DNA of 19,906 nt, taken from positions 1 to 19,906 of the forward strand of contig JBFEYJ010000032.1 of the NCBI GenBank assembly GCA_041562215.1. Reading direction: 5' to 3'. Below the pieces are notes generated by a model. The model was not told where the DNA came from. It saw only the letters and a program-made list of their open reading frames with translations, and ran no database searches. How positions within the stretch are numbered: position 1 is the stretch's first letter; the number at the start of each line of letters is the position of its first letter. Both the position numbers and the translations under genes were made by a program. Origin of the DNA: JBFEYJ01 sp041562215. Lineage in GTDB: Bacteria; Pseudomonadota; Gammaproteobacteria; Thiohalomonadales; Thiohalomonadaceae. Positions 1 through 6,757 of the stretch are shown here, piece by piece.

Positions 1-1397
1 CCAACATCGGGCTGGATCCCTGTGCTCAGCAGTCCGGAGCGTTCCATCAACGGTAGCATCAGTGTGACGGCCCATACCGTGCCACCGCCTAGCAGTCCGG
101 CGATGAAGCCGCTGCGCGTGGCGCGGCGCCAGTAAAGCAGGCCGATGATCCCGGGAAGAAACTGGGCTACGGCAACAAATGAGATCAGCCCCAACTGCAC
201 CAGCCCCTGGTTGTGCTCCAATAACAGGTAGAAGCCGTAACCGGCCAGGATAATCAGGGTAATGAGGATGCGCCGACCCCACAGCAGCCAACGATAGATG
301 TTGGTCTTCGGCGTGAGTCGTGGGGGGAAGCTTGCCGGGAGTACGAGGTGGTTCATGCACATTGCCGCCAGTGCCAGGGTGGTGACGATGATCATGGCAC
401 TGGCGGCGGAGACACCGCCGATGAAAGTCAGTAGCGGCAGCAATACCGCGTCGTGGTGGAGAGTGATACCGAGGACGTAAAAATCCGGTGAAAGTGTCAG
501 TCCGAGATCGGTACCTGCCCAGAGGATGGGTGGGATAGCCAGGTTCAGTAGCAGCAGGAACAGCGGAAACGCCCAGCTGGCGAAGCCCAGCGCCTTTGCA
601 TCCAGGTTTTCGGTAAAAGTCATATGAAATTGGCGCGGCAGCAGGAAGGCGGCGGCAAAGGCGAGAAGTAACAGGCTGCCCCAGGCCCCCTCCCGCACCG
701 GCTGGTAGAGCGCCTCCAGTGCCTCCGGATGTTGTTGCAGCCACTGCTCCATGCCGCTCGGCCCATGGAAGATACCGAACAGTGCAAACAGCCCTACCGC
801 CAGCAGCGCCACCAGTTTAATTACCGATTCGAAGGCGATCGCCACCACCAAGCCTTCATGCTTTTCCCTGGCTGAGATATGGCGTGCCCCGAAGAGGATG
901 GCGAAGAGACTGACGGTCAGGCAGAAGCCGAGTGCAATGAGGCCGGGGGCCGACTCCTGGGTCAGCACTTGCATTGACTCGGTTACTGCCCGCACCTGCA
1001 GGGCGATATAGGGCAGGGTACCGGCGAGCATGAATAGTGTTACAAGCACCCCAGCCAGTTGGCTTTGGTAGCGGAAGGCGAACAGGTCAGCCAGGGAAGA
1101 GAGCTGGTACTCACGGGTCAGTCGCAGGATTGGCTGCAGTAGTACCGGGGTGAGCATGAAGGCCAGTGTCACCCCAAGGTAGATGGTAAGGAAGTTGTAG
1201 CCCTGGCTCTGGGCAAAGCCGACACTGCCGTAAAAACTCCATGAGGTGGCATAGACCCCAAGCGACAATGTGTACGTTAGCGGATGGCGAGCCAGGCGCT
1301 GAGGCAGCCAGCCGTGCTCGGCCGAATAGGCGATGAGAAATAGCAACAGCAGGTAGGCCACTCCAGAGAGGAACAGCTGCCACAGCTCAAAACTCAT
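1..1397 (-). CDS. CbrA-like sensor kinase, N-terminal Na+/solute symporter domain (partial)
   Basis: The frame is open from the ATG at 1397 to the left edge, about 465 codons, all of it membrane permease of the sodium:solute symporter (SSS/SLC5) family. About a dozen hydrophobic segments are visible. Stretches such as HPLTYTLSLGVYATSW, REKHEGLVVAIAFESV and FHMTFTENLDAKAL are those I associate with CbrA, a sensor that couples an SSS permease to a histidine kinase and controls carbon/nitrogen balance in Pseudomonas with CbrB. The kinase half would lie outside the window, so a plain SSS transporter cannot be excluded from what is visible. The start overlaps the small upstream gene by 11 bases, which suggests translational coupling. 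Confidence 0.8.
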   Translation of the reverse strand, partial: MSFELWQLFLSGVAYLLLLFLIAYSAEHGWLPQRLARHPLTYTLSLGVYATSWSFYGSVGFAQSQGYNFLTIYLGVTLAFMLTPVLLQPILRLTREYQLSSLADLFAFRYQSQLAGVLVTLFMLAGTLPYIALQVRAVTESMQVLTQESAPGLIALGFCLTVSLFAILFGARHISAREKHEGLVVAIAFESVIKLVALLAVGLFALFGIFHGPSGMEQWLQQHPEALEALYQPVREGAWGSLLLLAFAAAFLLPRQFHMTFTENLDAKALGFASWAFPLFLLLLNLAIPPILWAGTDLGLTLSPDFYVLGITLHHDAVLLPLLTFIGGVSAASAMIIVTTLALAAMCMNHLVLPASFPPRLTPKTNIYRWLLWGRRILITLIILAGYGFYLLLEHNQGLVQLGLISFVAVAQFLPGIIGLLYWRRATRSGFIAGLLGGGTVWAVTLMLPLMERSGLLSTGIQPDV

Positions 1398-1587
1398 GGC
1401 GATCCAGACGTCGGCGAAGACGCCAGCTGAGCAGGATCAACAGGCCCCAGATCAGGTAAGGCGCATACCACGGGCTGTCATCAGCGGCCCACCAGTTGAG
1501 GAGCGGGGAGAGCAACAGGAAGAGGGCAAACAGAAACAGGATAATCACCCGATCCAGCTGCTGGGCGTGTTCGCGGTGGTTTGTCAT
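1387..1587 (-). CDS. small membrane protein, CbrX-like, upstream of and overlapping the CbrA-like gene
   Basis: This 66-residue protein has two hydrophobic stretches, roughly residues 12-34 (VIILFLFALFLLLSPLLNWW) and 41-56, and ends in an arginine-rich tail (RLRRRLDRHEF). Its stop codon lies inside the first codons of the following CbrA-like gene (11-base overlap), so the two are probably cotranscribed and coupled. In Pseudomonas a small membrane protein, CbrX, is encoded in the same place directly before cbrA and is translationally coupled to it. Position and size fit, but I assign the name from context and not from residue similarity. No good ribosome binding site precedes the ATG at 1587. 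Confidence 0.65.
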   Translation of the reverse strand: MTNHREHAQQLDRVIILFLFALFLLLSPLLNWWAADDSPWYAPYLIWGLLILLSWRLRRRLDRHEF

Positions 1588-1888
1588 GGGGGAAAGGATA
1601 TCAGGAGTTGTTACAAAACGTAACGATTACTCCTTGTAAACTGCGCCTGCTCGGCTATTGCTTACCGTCATGGAGCGTGGTGGCTATCATCGCTGTAGCG
1701 TTACAGTGGTAGTTATGATGGAGAGCTTGCTGCCAGGTGTGTCATACGGAATCGTGGCGGACACAGGACGGCAGGGGTACAAAGAATCAGTGGTCGCGTT
1801 TGCGAGTTCATTTTGGACAGGGAGTCCAAAATGTTTAACGAGGTAGAGACTCGCTTTTTGGTGGGCTTCAAAGAAAATATCGTTTTAG
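1588..1888. other. intergenic region without a convincing gene
   Basis: This stretch of 301 bases lies between the CbrX-like gene, which points away from it, and the 3' end of mltD. Short open frames here lack ribosome binding sites and recognisable protein character. It should carry the promoter of the CbrX/CbrA-like operon, but I could not place convincing -35/-10 boxes. Three short inverted repeats are visible: GTTAC/GTAAC at 1610-1624, CTGTA/TACAG at 1693-1706, and a stronger 9-base one at 1810-1832 listed separately. Confidence 0.6.
1810..1832. repeat. perfect 9-bp inverted repeat near the mltD 3' end
   Basis: The arms ATTTTGGAC (1810-1818) and GTCCAAAAT (1824-1832) are exact complements around a 5-base loop. 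It sits 57 bases past the mltD stop codon. No T-run follows on either strand, so it is not a typical intrinsic terminator. It could be an operator, an mRNA-stabilising hairpin, or chance. Confidence 0.6.
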
Positions 1889-3508
1889 CTAGATGCTCCC
1901 GTACTGTTTCTTGACGTCAACGTAGAGGGTAAGGCGCTGACCTGGTTGCAGGTATTTCTTGCCTTCGAGACGGCGGTTCCAGCGTTTGAGGTTGTCGACA
2001 CTGACGCGAAAGCGCTGAGAGATAAGTGCCAATGAGTCGCCACTGCGCACGGTATAACCGATGCGCCGGTGGGTGTTCTTCTCAAAGGGATGGCGGAATT
2101 CGGCCGGGTTGATGGCGGAGACTTTCTGCGCTGTATTGGTCCAGATCACCAGTGTGCGGCCGGGTTTCAATGGGTCCCGTGGGGCCATGCCGTTCCATTT
2201 GGCCAGCTGCATGACGCCGATGTTGTATTGGCGGGCGATGTCCCACAAGGTATCGCCTTCACGTACCTGATACTCAACTTTATTGCCTTTACGCGGGCGA
2301 TTTTGAAGCGTCTCCAGGCGTTCGTTGGAGCTCAAGCGGTAGCGATCCAGATCCTTTCGTGCTACCGGGATGATCAGGGTGTGTCCGGCACGGATATTGT
2401 TGCCGCGCATGCCGTTGACACGTTTGATCAGGGAAACGGTGGTGCGGTGTTTATCGGCCAGTACTCCCAGTACATCACCGCTTCGGACAGTATAACGCTT
2501 CCAGGTGATCCGCTGCTCTGCCGGGTATTGTTTCAGGTTTTCGGTGAGCACTTCGGCCTTCTCGACCGGCACCAGGAGATGGTGGGGACCATCGGGATCG
2601 GTAGCCCAACGATTGAAACCGGGGTTGAATAGGTACATGTCCTCAAGTGAGATCTCCGCCAATTCGGCGGCCAGGTCCAGATCGATCTGCGAGCCGACAT
2701 CAACGCTGACGAGATAGGGCATATCAGGAATGGAATCGAGTACTACCCCGTGCGCCGGTGGATTGGCTATCAGGTTACTGATGGCCAACAGTTTGGGTAC
2801 ATAGCCTTCGGTCTCTTTCGGCAGGTCCAGTGTCCAGTAATCGGTGGGCTTGCCTCGGCGCTTGTTTTTGCGGATGGCGCGGCCGACGGTGCCTTCGCCC
2901 GAGTTGTAGGCGGCGAGGGCGTGCAGCCAGTCGCCATCAAAATGGCGATGCAGGTACTGCAAGTAGTCCAGAGCGGCGTGGGTGGCCTCGGCGACATCAC
3001 GACGGCCGTCATACCACCAGGTCTGTCGCAAGCCGAAGCGTTTGCCGGTGCCTGGGACGAACTGCCACAAACCGGCGGCACGGCCATGGGAGTAGGCGAA
3101 TGGCTGGAAGGCGCTCTCGACGATCGGCAGTAGAGCGATCTCCATCGGCATACCGCGTTTTGCGAGCTCATCGACGATGAGATGCATGTAGGGTGTGGCG
3201 CGTTCGGCAACCCGGTCCAGATAAGCCGGGTGGCGTTCGAACCAGGCCAGATCGGATTCGATTCGCTTGTGTTGGTGTTCGCTGAGCTGGAAGCCGTCAC
3301 GCAGACGTGTCCAGATATCTTGTGGCTCACTGCAGTGCTCCGCAGGCACCTCTTGCGGAACATTTTCACTATTATCGATCACCGCCAGGGGCTCAGCGGA
3401 ACTTGATTCTTCTTTGACTGCCTGCTGCTTCACGCACCCGGCAAGGGAGAGGCCCAGGGTGGTGATGAGCAGCCAGTTAAAGGGAGTAAGCAGGCTAATT
3501 TTTGACAT
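1889..3508 (-). CDS. mltD: membrane-bound lytic murein transglycosylase D
   Basis: This is a 539-residue lipoprotein that cleaves the glycan strands of peptidoglycan to 1,6-anhydromuropeptides at the outer membrane. The N-terminus is a lipoprotein signal peptide ending in the lipobox LAGC (Cys25). A soluble-lytic-transglycosylase domain spans about residues 95-250, with the likely catalytic glutamate Glu131 in LPIVESAF and the downstream AGLWQF and AAYNSGEG motifs. Three LysM peptidoglycan-binding modules follow at about 339-381, 412-456 and 485-530, each opening with (V)R.GD. The E. coli enzyme is shorter, with two LysM modules. The gene follows gloB on the same strand after 52 bases, the arrangement also seen in E. 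coli, so the two may share a transcript. Confidence 0.96.
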   Translation of the reverse strand: MSKISLLTPFNWLLITTLGLSLAGCVKQQAVKEESSSAEPLAVIDNSENVPQEVPAEHCSEPQDIWTRLRDGFQLSEHQHKRIESDLAWFERHPAYLDRVAERATPYMHLIVDELAKRGMPMEIALLPIVESAFQPFAYSHGRAAGLWQFVPGTGKRFGLRQTWWYDGRRDVAEATHAALDYLQYLHRHFDGDWLHALAAYNSGEGTVGRAIRKNKRRGKPTDYWTLDLPKETEGYVPKLLAISNLIANPPAHGVVLDSIPDMPYLVSVDVGSQIDLDLAAELAEISLEDMYLFNPGFNRWATDPDGPHHLLVPVEKAEVLTENLKQYPAEQRITWKRYTVRSGDVLGVLADKHRTTVSLIKRVNGMRGNNIRAGHTLIIPVARKDLDRYRLSSNERLETLQNRPRKGNKVEYQVREGDTLWDIARQYNIGVMQLAKWNGMAPRDPLKPGRTLVIWTNTAQKVSAINPAEFRHPFEKNTHRRIGYTVRSGDSLALISQRFRVSVDNLKRWNRRLEGKKYLQPGQRLTLYVDVKKQYGSI

Positions 3509-3560
3509 GGGCGCATTATCCCGGAGTGCCCGGAGAGGTCAAGCCCTAGAGAGGGCAGGT

Positions 3561-4334
3561 TTAGTCGAGAGTGTCCTTCCACCGACGAACGGTAGCAAAA
3601 ACCTCTGCAGGGGTCTTGAGAGGCTGCCCGGCGAATGTCTCCGCTGCCTGGATAAGTTCTAGAACGTGGCTGCGCAGGAAGGGATTGGTCTGTTTCTCCA
3701 GGCTGAGCATGGCCGGTACGGTATCCCGATGATCAGCACGTAGCCGGCGCACTTCCTCCAGTCGTTCCCCGGTAACGGAATTGTGCGGTTCAGCGATGAT
3801 GGCAAAGGCCAGGTTGGCCTGAGTGTATTCATGCGCACAGTAGACTGCGGTCTCATCGGGTAGGGCGCGCAGTTTCTCCAGTGAGGTGTACATCTGCTCC
3901 GCGGTGCCCTCAAAGAGTCGACCACAGCCGGCGGTAAAGAGCGTATCGCCACAAAACAGGGCATCATGGCCGACATAACAGACATGGCCACGGGTATGTC
4001 CCGGAGTATCCAGTACCCGGAAGCGGAGATGGCACTCGCTCAGGGTAACCACATCCCCTTCAGTGACCGGGTGGGTAAGCGCCGGGATGCGCTCATGGGC
4101 AGGACCGTAGACCGGGATGTCATAGCGTTGGACTAATGTCTTCACGCCGCCGGTGTGATCCCCATGGTGATGGGTGATCAGGATGGCGATCGGTTGCAGA
4201 CTCTCTTTTTCCAGTCGCTCGATGACAGGCTCTGCATCACCAGGATCGACAATGGCCACTCGAGGGTTATTCTCGCAGCCGATGAGCCAGATATAATTGT
4301 CGTCGAAGGCATGTATACGGTGAACTTTCAACAT
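3561..4334 (-). CDS. gloB: hydroxyacylglutathione hydrolase (glyoxalase II)
   Basis: This cytoplasmic enzyme hydrolyses S-lactoylglutathione to lactate and glutathione, the second step of methylglyoxal detoxification. It is a metallo-beta-lactamase-fold protein of 257 residues with the binuclear metal motif THHHGDH (residues 54-60), His113 in TPGHT, Asp130 in FCGDTLF and His168 in CAHEYT. The C-terminal EKQTNPFLR and RRWKD stretches belong to the glutathione-binding domain. Two in-frame ATGs lie at 4340 and 4334. I prefer 4334, because CAGG then has a normal 9-base spacing and the protein starts MLKVHRIHAFDDNYIW, like its relatives. It is divergent from the methyltransferase gene and is followed by mltD. 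Confidence 0.96.
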   Translation of the reverse strand: MLKVHRIHAFDDNYIWLIGCENNPRVAIVDPGDAEPVIERLEKESLQPIAILITHHHGDHTGGVKTLVQRYDIPVYGPAHERIPALTHPVTEGDVVTLSECHLRFRVLDTPGHTRGHVCYVGHDALFCGDTLFTAGCGRLFEGTAEQMYTSLEKLRALPDETAVYCAHEYTQANLAFAIIAEPHNSVTGERLEEVRRLRADHRDTVPAMLSLEKQTNPFLRSHVLELIQAAETFAGQPLKTPAEVFATVRRWKDTLD

Positions 4335-4341
4335 GGGCATA

Positions 4342-4354
4342 AACCTGTCAGGTT
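4342..4354. promoter_or_regulatory. small palindrome between gloB and the yafS-like gene
   Basis: AACCTG-T-CAGGTT is a perfect 6-bp inverted repeat with one central base. It is located 8 bases before the chosen gloB start, inside the 93-base divergent region. It could be an operator for gloB or could affect its ribosome binding site, since the AGG it contains is the likely gloB Shine-Dalgarno sequence. No known regulator is assigned. Confidence 0.35.
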
Positions 4355-4427
4355 ATGATAAGGTCGGCGTGATGGGTGTCGGCACATGGTTCAATGACAC
4401 CGACTTCCGGAGCCCCCTTTATACACG

Positions 4428-5213
4428 ATGAAACGACTACTTCAAGCCTATCGCTGTCCCGACCACGCTGAGGCGAGGCGAGAACTTAGTTCTTGGTATC
4501 GCACGGCGCTGGGTGTCAACCTCCAGGAGGTTGAGCAACGACTGCTTACCCAGGTGCTGCCTAACCTTTTCGGTTACCATCTGCTGCAAGTGGGGCGACC
4601 GATGGAGTCGGATTTGCTTGCCGTCTCTCGTATTCCTCACCGTATGGTAATGGAAGAAGTGTCGCCGTCCACAAAATCTGAAGGGGTGGAGTGTTTTCTC
4701 AGTGGGAGTGAGCAGTGGCCGATTGCCTCGGCCAGCCTGGATGTCATCCTGCTGCCACATACCTTGGAGTATGTGGCGCGTCCTCATGAAGTGCTGCGCG
4801 AGGCTGAGCGGGCCCTGATCCCTGAGGGGCACCTGCTGATCCTCGGCTTCAACCCCTGGAGCCAGTTTGGCATTCGTCGCCTGTTCAGCGGTTGGCGAAA
4901 CGTAAGCCCCTGGAACGGCCACTTTTACAGTACTTTGCGACTTAAGGACTGGCTGGCCCTGCTGGGCTTTGATACGGTTCTGGTGCGTCACTATTTTTTC
5001 CGCCCGCCAATGCAGAATGAGCGTATCATGCGACGCCTTTGCGCTCTTGAGCGCGCGGGGGAGCGATTCTGGCCCCTGCTCGGGGGAGGCTATCTGCTGC
5101 TGGCTAAGAAAAGGGTCACCACACTGACACCCATCAAGCCGCGCTGGCGTACGCGCCGCAGCCTCGTTTCAGTGGGTTCCACGGAGCCGACCGTGAGACG
5201 GAACAAGACATGA
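4428..5213 (+). CDS. class I SAM-dependent methyltransferase, YafS-like
   Basis: This 261-residue protein has the C-terminal half of a Rossmann methyltransferase: ASLDVILLPHTLEYVARPHEVLREAERALIPEGHLLIL is typical of the Methyltransf_11 group and is followed by GFNPWS, characteristic of the YafS-like family. The SAM-binding loop is degenerate: HLLQVGRPMESDLL replaces the usual GxGxG. The substrate is unknown. The gene sits between gloB and rnhA, exactly as yafS does in E. coli, and its TGA overlaps the rnhA ATG (ATGA), implying translational coupling. Only a weak GGAG lies upstream of the ATG, at an over-long distance. Confidence 0.88.
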   Translation: MKRLLQAYRCPDHAEARRELSSWYRTALGVNLQEVEQRLLTQVLPNLFGYHLLQVGRPMESDLLAVSRIPHRMVMEEVSPSTKSEGVECFLSGSEQWPIASASLDVILLPHTLEYVARPHEVLREAERALIPEGHLLILGFNPWSQFGIRRLFSGWRNVSPWNGHFYSTLRLKDWLALLGFDTVLVRHYFFRPPMQNERIMRRLCALERAGERFWPLLGGGYLLLAKKRVTTLTPIKPRWRTRRSLVSVGSTEPTVRRNKT

Positions 5214-5662
5214 AAAAGAAAGACGAAAATATTGTGGAAATTTTCACCGATGGGGCTTGCCGTGGCAATCCCGGTCCCGGTGGTTGGGGGGCGATCCTGC
5301 GTTACAAGGGCAAGGAGAAGAGTCTCTACGGCGGTGAGCGGGAGACGACCAATAACCGGATGGAACTGATGGCGGCGATCCGGGCCCTGGAGAGCCTGAC
5401 CCGTTCCTGCCGGGTACACCTGACTACCGATTCGCAATATGTGATGAAAGGGATCACCGAGTGGATGGCCAACTGGAAAAAGCGTGGATGGAAGACTTCG
5501 AGCCGCCAGCCGGTCAAAAACGTCGACCTGTGGCAGCGATTGGACAAGGCGCTTGCCCCACATGAGGTGACCTGGGAGTGGGTACGTGGCCATACCGGCC
5601 ATCCGGAAAACGAGATGGCCGATGAACTGGCCAATCAGGGCATCGACGAACTTCGCGCTTAA
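5210..5662 (+). CDS. rnhA: ribonuclease HI
   Basis: This enzyme degrades the RNA strand of RNA-DNA hybrids, removing R-loops and primer remnants. At 150 residues it is about the family's normal size. The catalytic carboxylates are all present: Asp14 (FTDGACRGNPGPGG), Glu52 (NNRMELMAA), Asp74 (TTDSQYV) and Asp138 (NEMADELA), with the mobile His128 in VRGHTGH. The basic Trp-rich handle (NWKKRGWKTSS) is intact. The ATG overlaps the stop of the preceding methyltransferase gene by 4 bases, and dnaQ follows on the same strand 104 bases later. In E. coli rnhA and dnaQ are divergent; here they are co-directional. Confidence 0.97.
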   Translation: MKKKDENIVEIFTDGACRGNPGPGGWGAILRYKGKEKSLYGGERETTNNRMELMAAIRALESLTRSCRVHLTTDSQYVMKGITEWMANWKKRGWKTSSRQPVKNVDLWQRLDKALAPHEVTWEWVRGHTGHPENEMADELANQGIDELRA

Positions 5663-5766
5663 TAAGCGGAACGGGTTTGTTTTCCATGGAGAGGCGTGAA
5701 TCCTCCGCGCGCTCTGCGTGGCGATCAAGTTATTAGCGAAAACAGTAACATCAGGGATTCATCATC

Positions 5767-6471
5767 ATGCGCCAAATCGTCCTCGATACCGAAACCACGG
5801 GCCTGGAAGCCGCTGACCATTACATCATCGAAATTGGCTGCGTCGAGCTTAACAACCGCCGTCTGACCGGTAATAACTACCACCAATACATCCGCCCTGA
5901 TCGGGAAGTGGATGCCGGCGCGATGGAGGTGCACGGCATCACCAATGAATTTCTGGCCGATAAACCGCGTTTTTCAGAGGTCATGGGGGACTTCCTCGAC
6001 TACCTGGAGGGGGCTGATGAGCTGGTGATCCACAATGCCCCATTTGACGTAGGCTTTATTAACAAAGAACTTACACGCAACGATGGGCCGTATCTGAATT
6101 TGCGTGACAGGTTCCAGGTGCTTGACACGCTTGTAATGGCCCGCCAGATGCATCCGGGGCAGAAGAATAACCTGGATGCCTTGTGCAAACGCTACGACAT
6201 CAATAACGAACATCGTGAGTTGCACGGCGCATTACTGGATGCCGAGATTCTGGCCGATGTCTACCTGACGATGACCGGCGGCCAGACCAGCCTCTCTCTG
6301 GGAGGACAAAGCAGCAGTCAGGGTGTCGCCGAGATCCGTCGTTTGGCGAACAACCGCTCACCACTGGTTGTGGTCAGGGCCGGCGAAGAGGAGTTGACCG
6401 CACACCGCCAGCGACTGGAGACGATTGACAAGATCAGTGGTGGCAAGGTGGTGTGGGATGAGTGGCTATAA
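5767..6471 (+). CDS. dnaQ: DNA polymerase III epsilon subunit (3'-5' proofreading exonuclease)
   Basis: This is the proofreading subunit of the replicative polymerase core, 234 residues (E. coli 243). It is a DEDDh exonuclease: Exo I is LDTETTGL with Asp7 and Glu9, Exo II is HNAPFDVGFIN with Asp94, and Exo III is HGALLDAEILADVY with His153 and Asp158. The stretch QTSLSL at 173-178 corresponds to the beta-clamp-binding motif of E. coli epsilon, and the C-terminal tail is the region that binds the alpha subunit. AGGGA lies 9 bases before the ATG. It ends the yafS-rnhA-dnaQ cluster. The tRNA-Asp gene that follows dnaQ in E. coli is absent; a candidate small RNA unit takes its place. Confidence 0.97.
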   Translation: MRQIVLDTETTGLEAADHYIIEIGCVELNNRRLTGNNYHQYIRPDREVDAGAMEVHGITNEFLADKPRFSEVMGDFLDYLEGADELVIHNAPFDVGFINKELTRNDGPYLNLRDRFQVLDTLVMARQMHPGQKNNLDALCKRYDINNEHRELHGALLDAEILADVYLTMTGGQTSLSLGGQSSSQGVAEIRRLANNRSPLVVVRAGEEELTAHRQRLETIDKISGGKVVWDEWL

Positions 6472-6584
6472 GAGGTGGCAGTCGGTAATTTGATGCCGCC
6501 GGAAGCTCCATTCGCCAATCGCAACAGAATGACACACCAGTACTAAACACCGGCCGGATACGTTCTGTTGGTTTCCGGTGCAAG

Positions 6585-6601
6585 TGCACCGACATGGTGC
6601 C
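6585..6601 (+). promoter_or_regulatory. NtrC-like enhancer site upstream of the sigma-54 promoter
   Basis: TGCACC-N5-GGTGCC matches the known NtrC operator (TGCACY-N5-GGTGCA) at all positions but the last. It ends 51 bases before the -24 element, a normal distance for an enhancer-binding protein. Two further GGTGCA half-sites lie at 6577-6582 and 6618-6623, so more than one dimer could bind. The 5' half also forms a separate small palindrome (6576-6591). The assignment to NtrC is by motif only. Confidence 0.7.
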
Positions 6602-6652
6602 GGTTGTTTCTATTAACGGTGCATACTGGACGATTAATGCCTTTTTAAAGCC

Positions 6653-6668
6653 TGGCACGTTGTGTGCT
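6653..6668 (+). promoter_or_regulatory. sigma-54 (RpoN) promoter
   Basis: TGGCACGTTGTGTGCT fits the -24/-12 consensus TGGCACG-N4-TTGCW with one mismatch. The GG at 6654-6655 and GC at 6666-6667 are exactly 10 bases apart, the diagnostic spacing. The predicted start is about 6679, one base before a hairpin. The only thing downstream on this strand before the terminator is about 79 bases without a reading frame, so the promoter appears to serve a small RNA. Confidence 0.75.
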
Positions 6669-6678
6669 TAGACTTAGT

Positions 6679-6757
6679 CAGTGGCAATCGCTTGTCACTT
6701 CTCCTTTTGGTTTTATCTTTTTAAACGGGCGCCCCGAATAGGGACGCCCTTTTTTTT
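6679..6757 (+). ncRNA. candidate NtrC/sigma-54-dependent small RNA
   Basis: The predicted transcript of about 79 nt has the layout of an Hfq-type small RNA. First comes a 5' hairpin, AGTGGCAA/TTGTCACT (6680-6699), 8 pairs including one G-U, with loop TCGC. Next is a single-stranded pyrimidine stretch containing CTCCTT (6701-6706), complementary to a Shine-Dalgarno sequence. Last is a GC-rich terminator hairpin with eight Ts. It contains no reading frame with a ribosome binding site. It lies between dnaQ (same strand) and nhaD (convergent), and its 3' end abuts the nhaD stop codon. Nitrogen-regulated RNAs of this promoter type (such as NrsZ in Pseudomonas) are known, but I see no basis to call this a homologue. 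Confidence 0.62.
6727..6757 (+). terminator. intrinsic terminator of the small RNA unit, possibly also used by nhaD
   Basis: The stem GGGCGcCCC/GGGaCGCCC (6727-6735 and 6741-6749, one C-A mismatch) with loop GAATA is followed by eight Ts on the plus strand. On the minus strand the hairpin comes directly after the nhaD stop codon but is followed only by GTTTAAAAA, so it would work less well in that direction. Confidence 0.88.

Noticed and set aside
1658..1846. 62-codon plus-strand open frame after mltD
   Set aside because: No ribosome binding site, odd composition and no protein character; it only fills a gap that happens to lack stops.
2069..2632. Long open frame on the plus strand opposite mltD
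   Set aside because: Antisense shadow of the LysM-coding part of mltD; no protein family features. The same holds for the long frames opposite pat, dsrA, nhaD and glnD.
6472..6726. tRNA-Asp gene, expected after dnaQ by analogy with E. coli
   Set aside because: No T-loop-like GTTC.A motif and no acceptor or anticodon stem pattern in this stretch.
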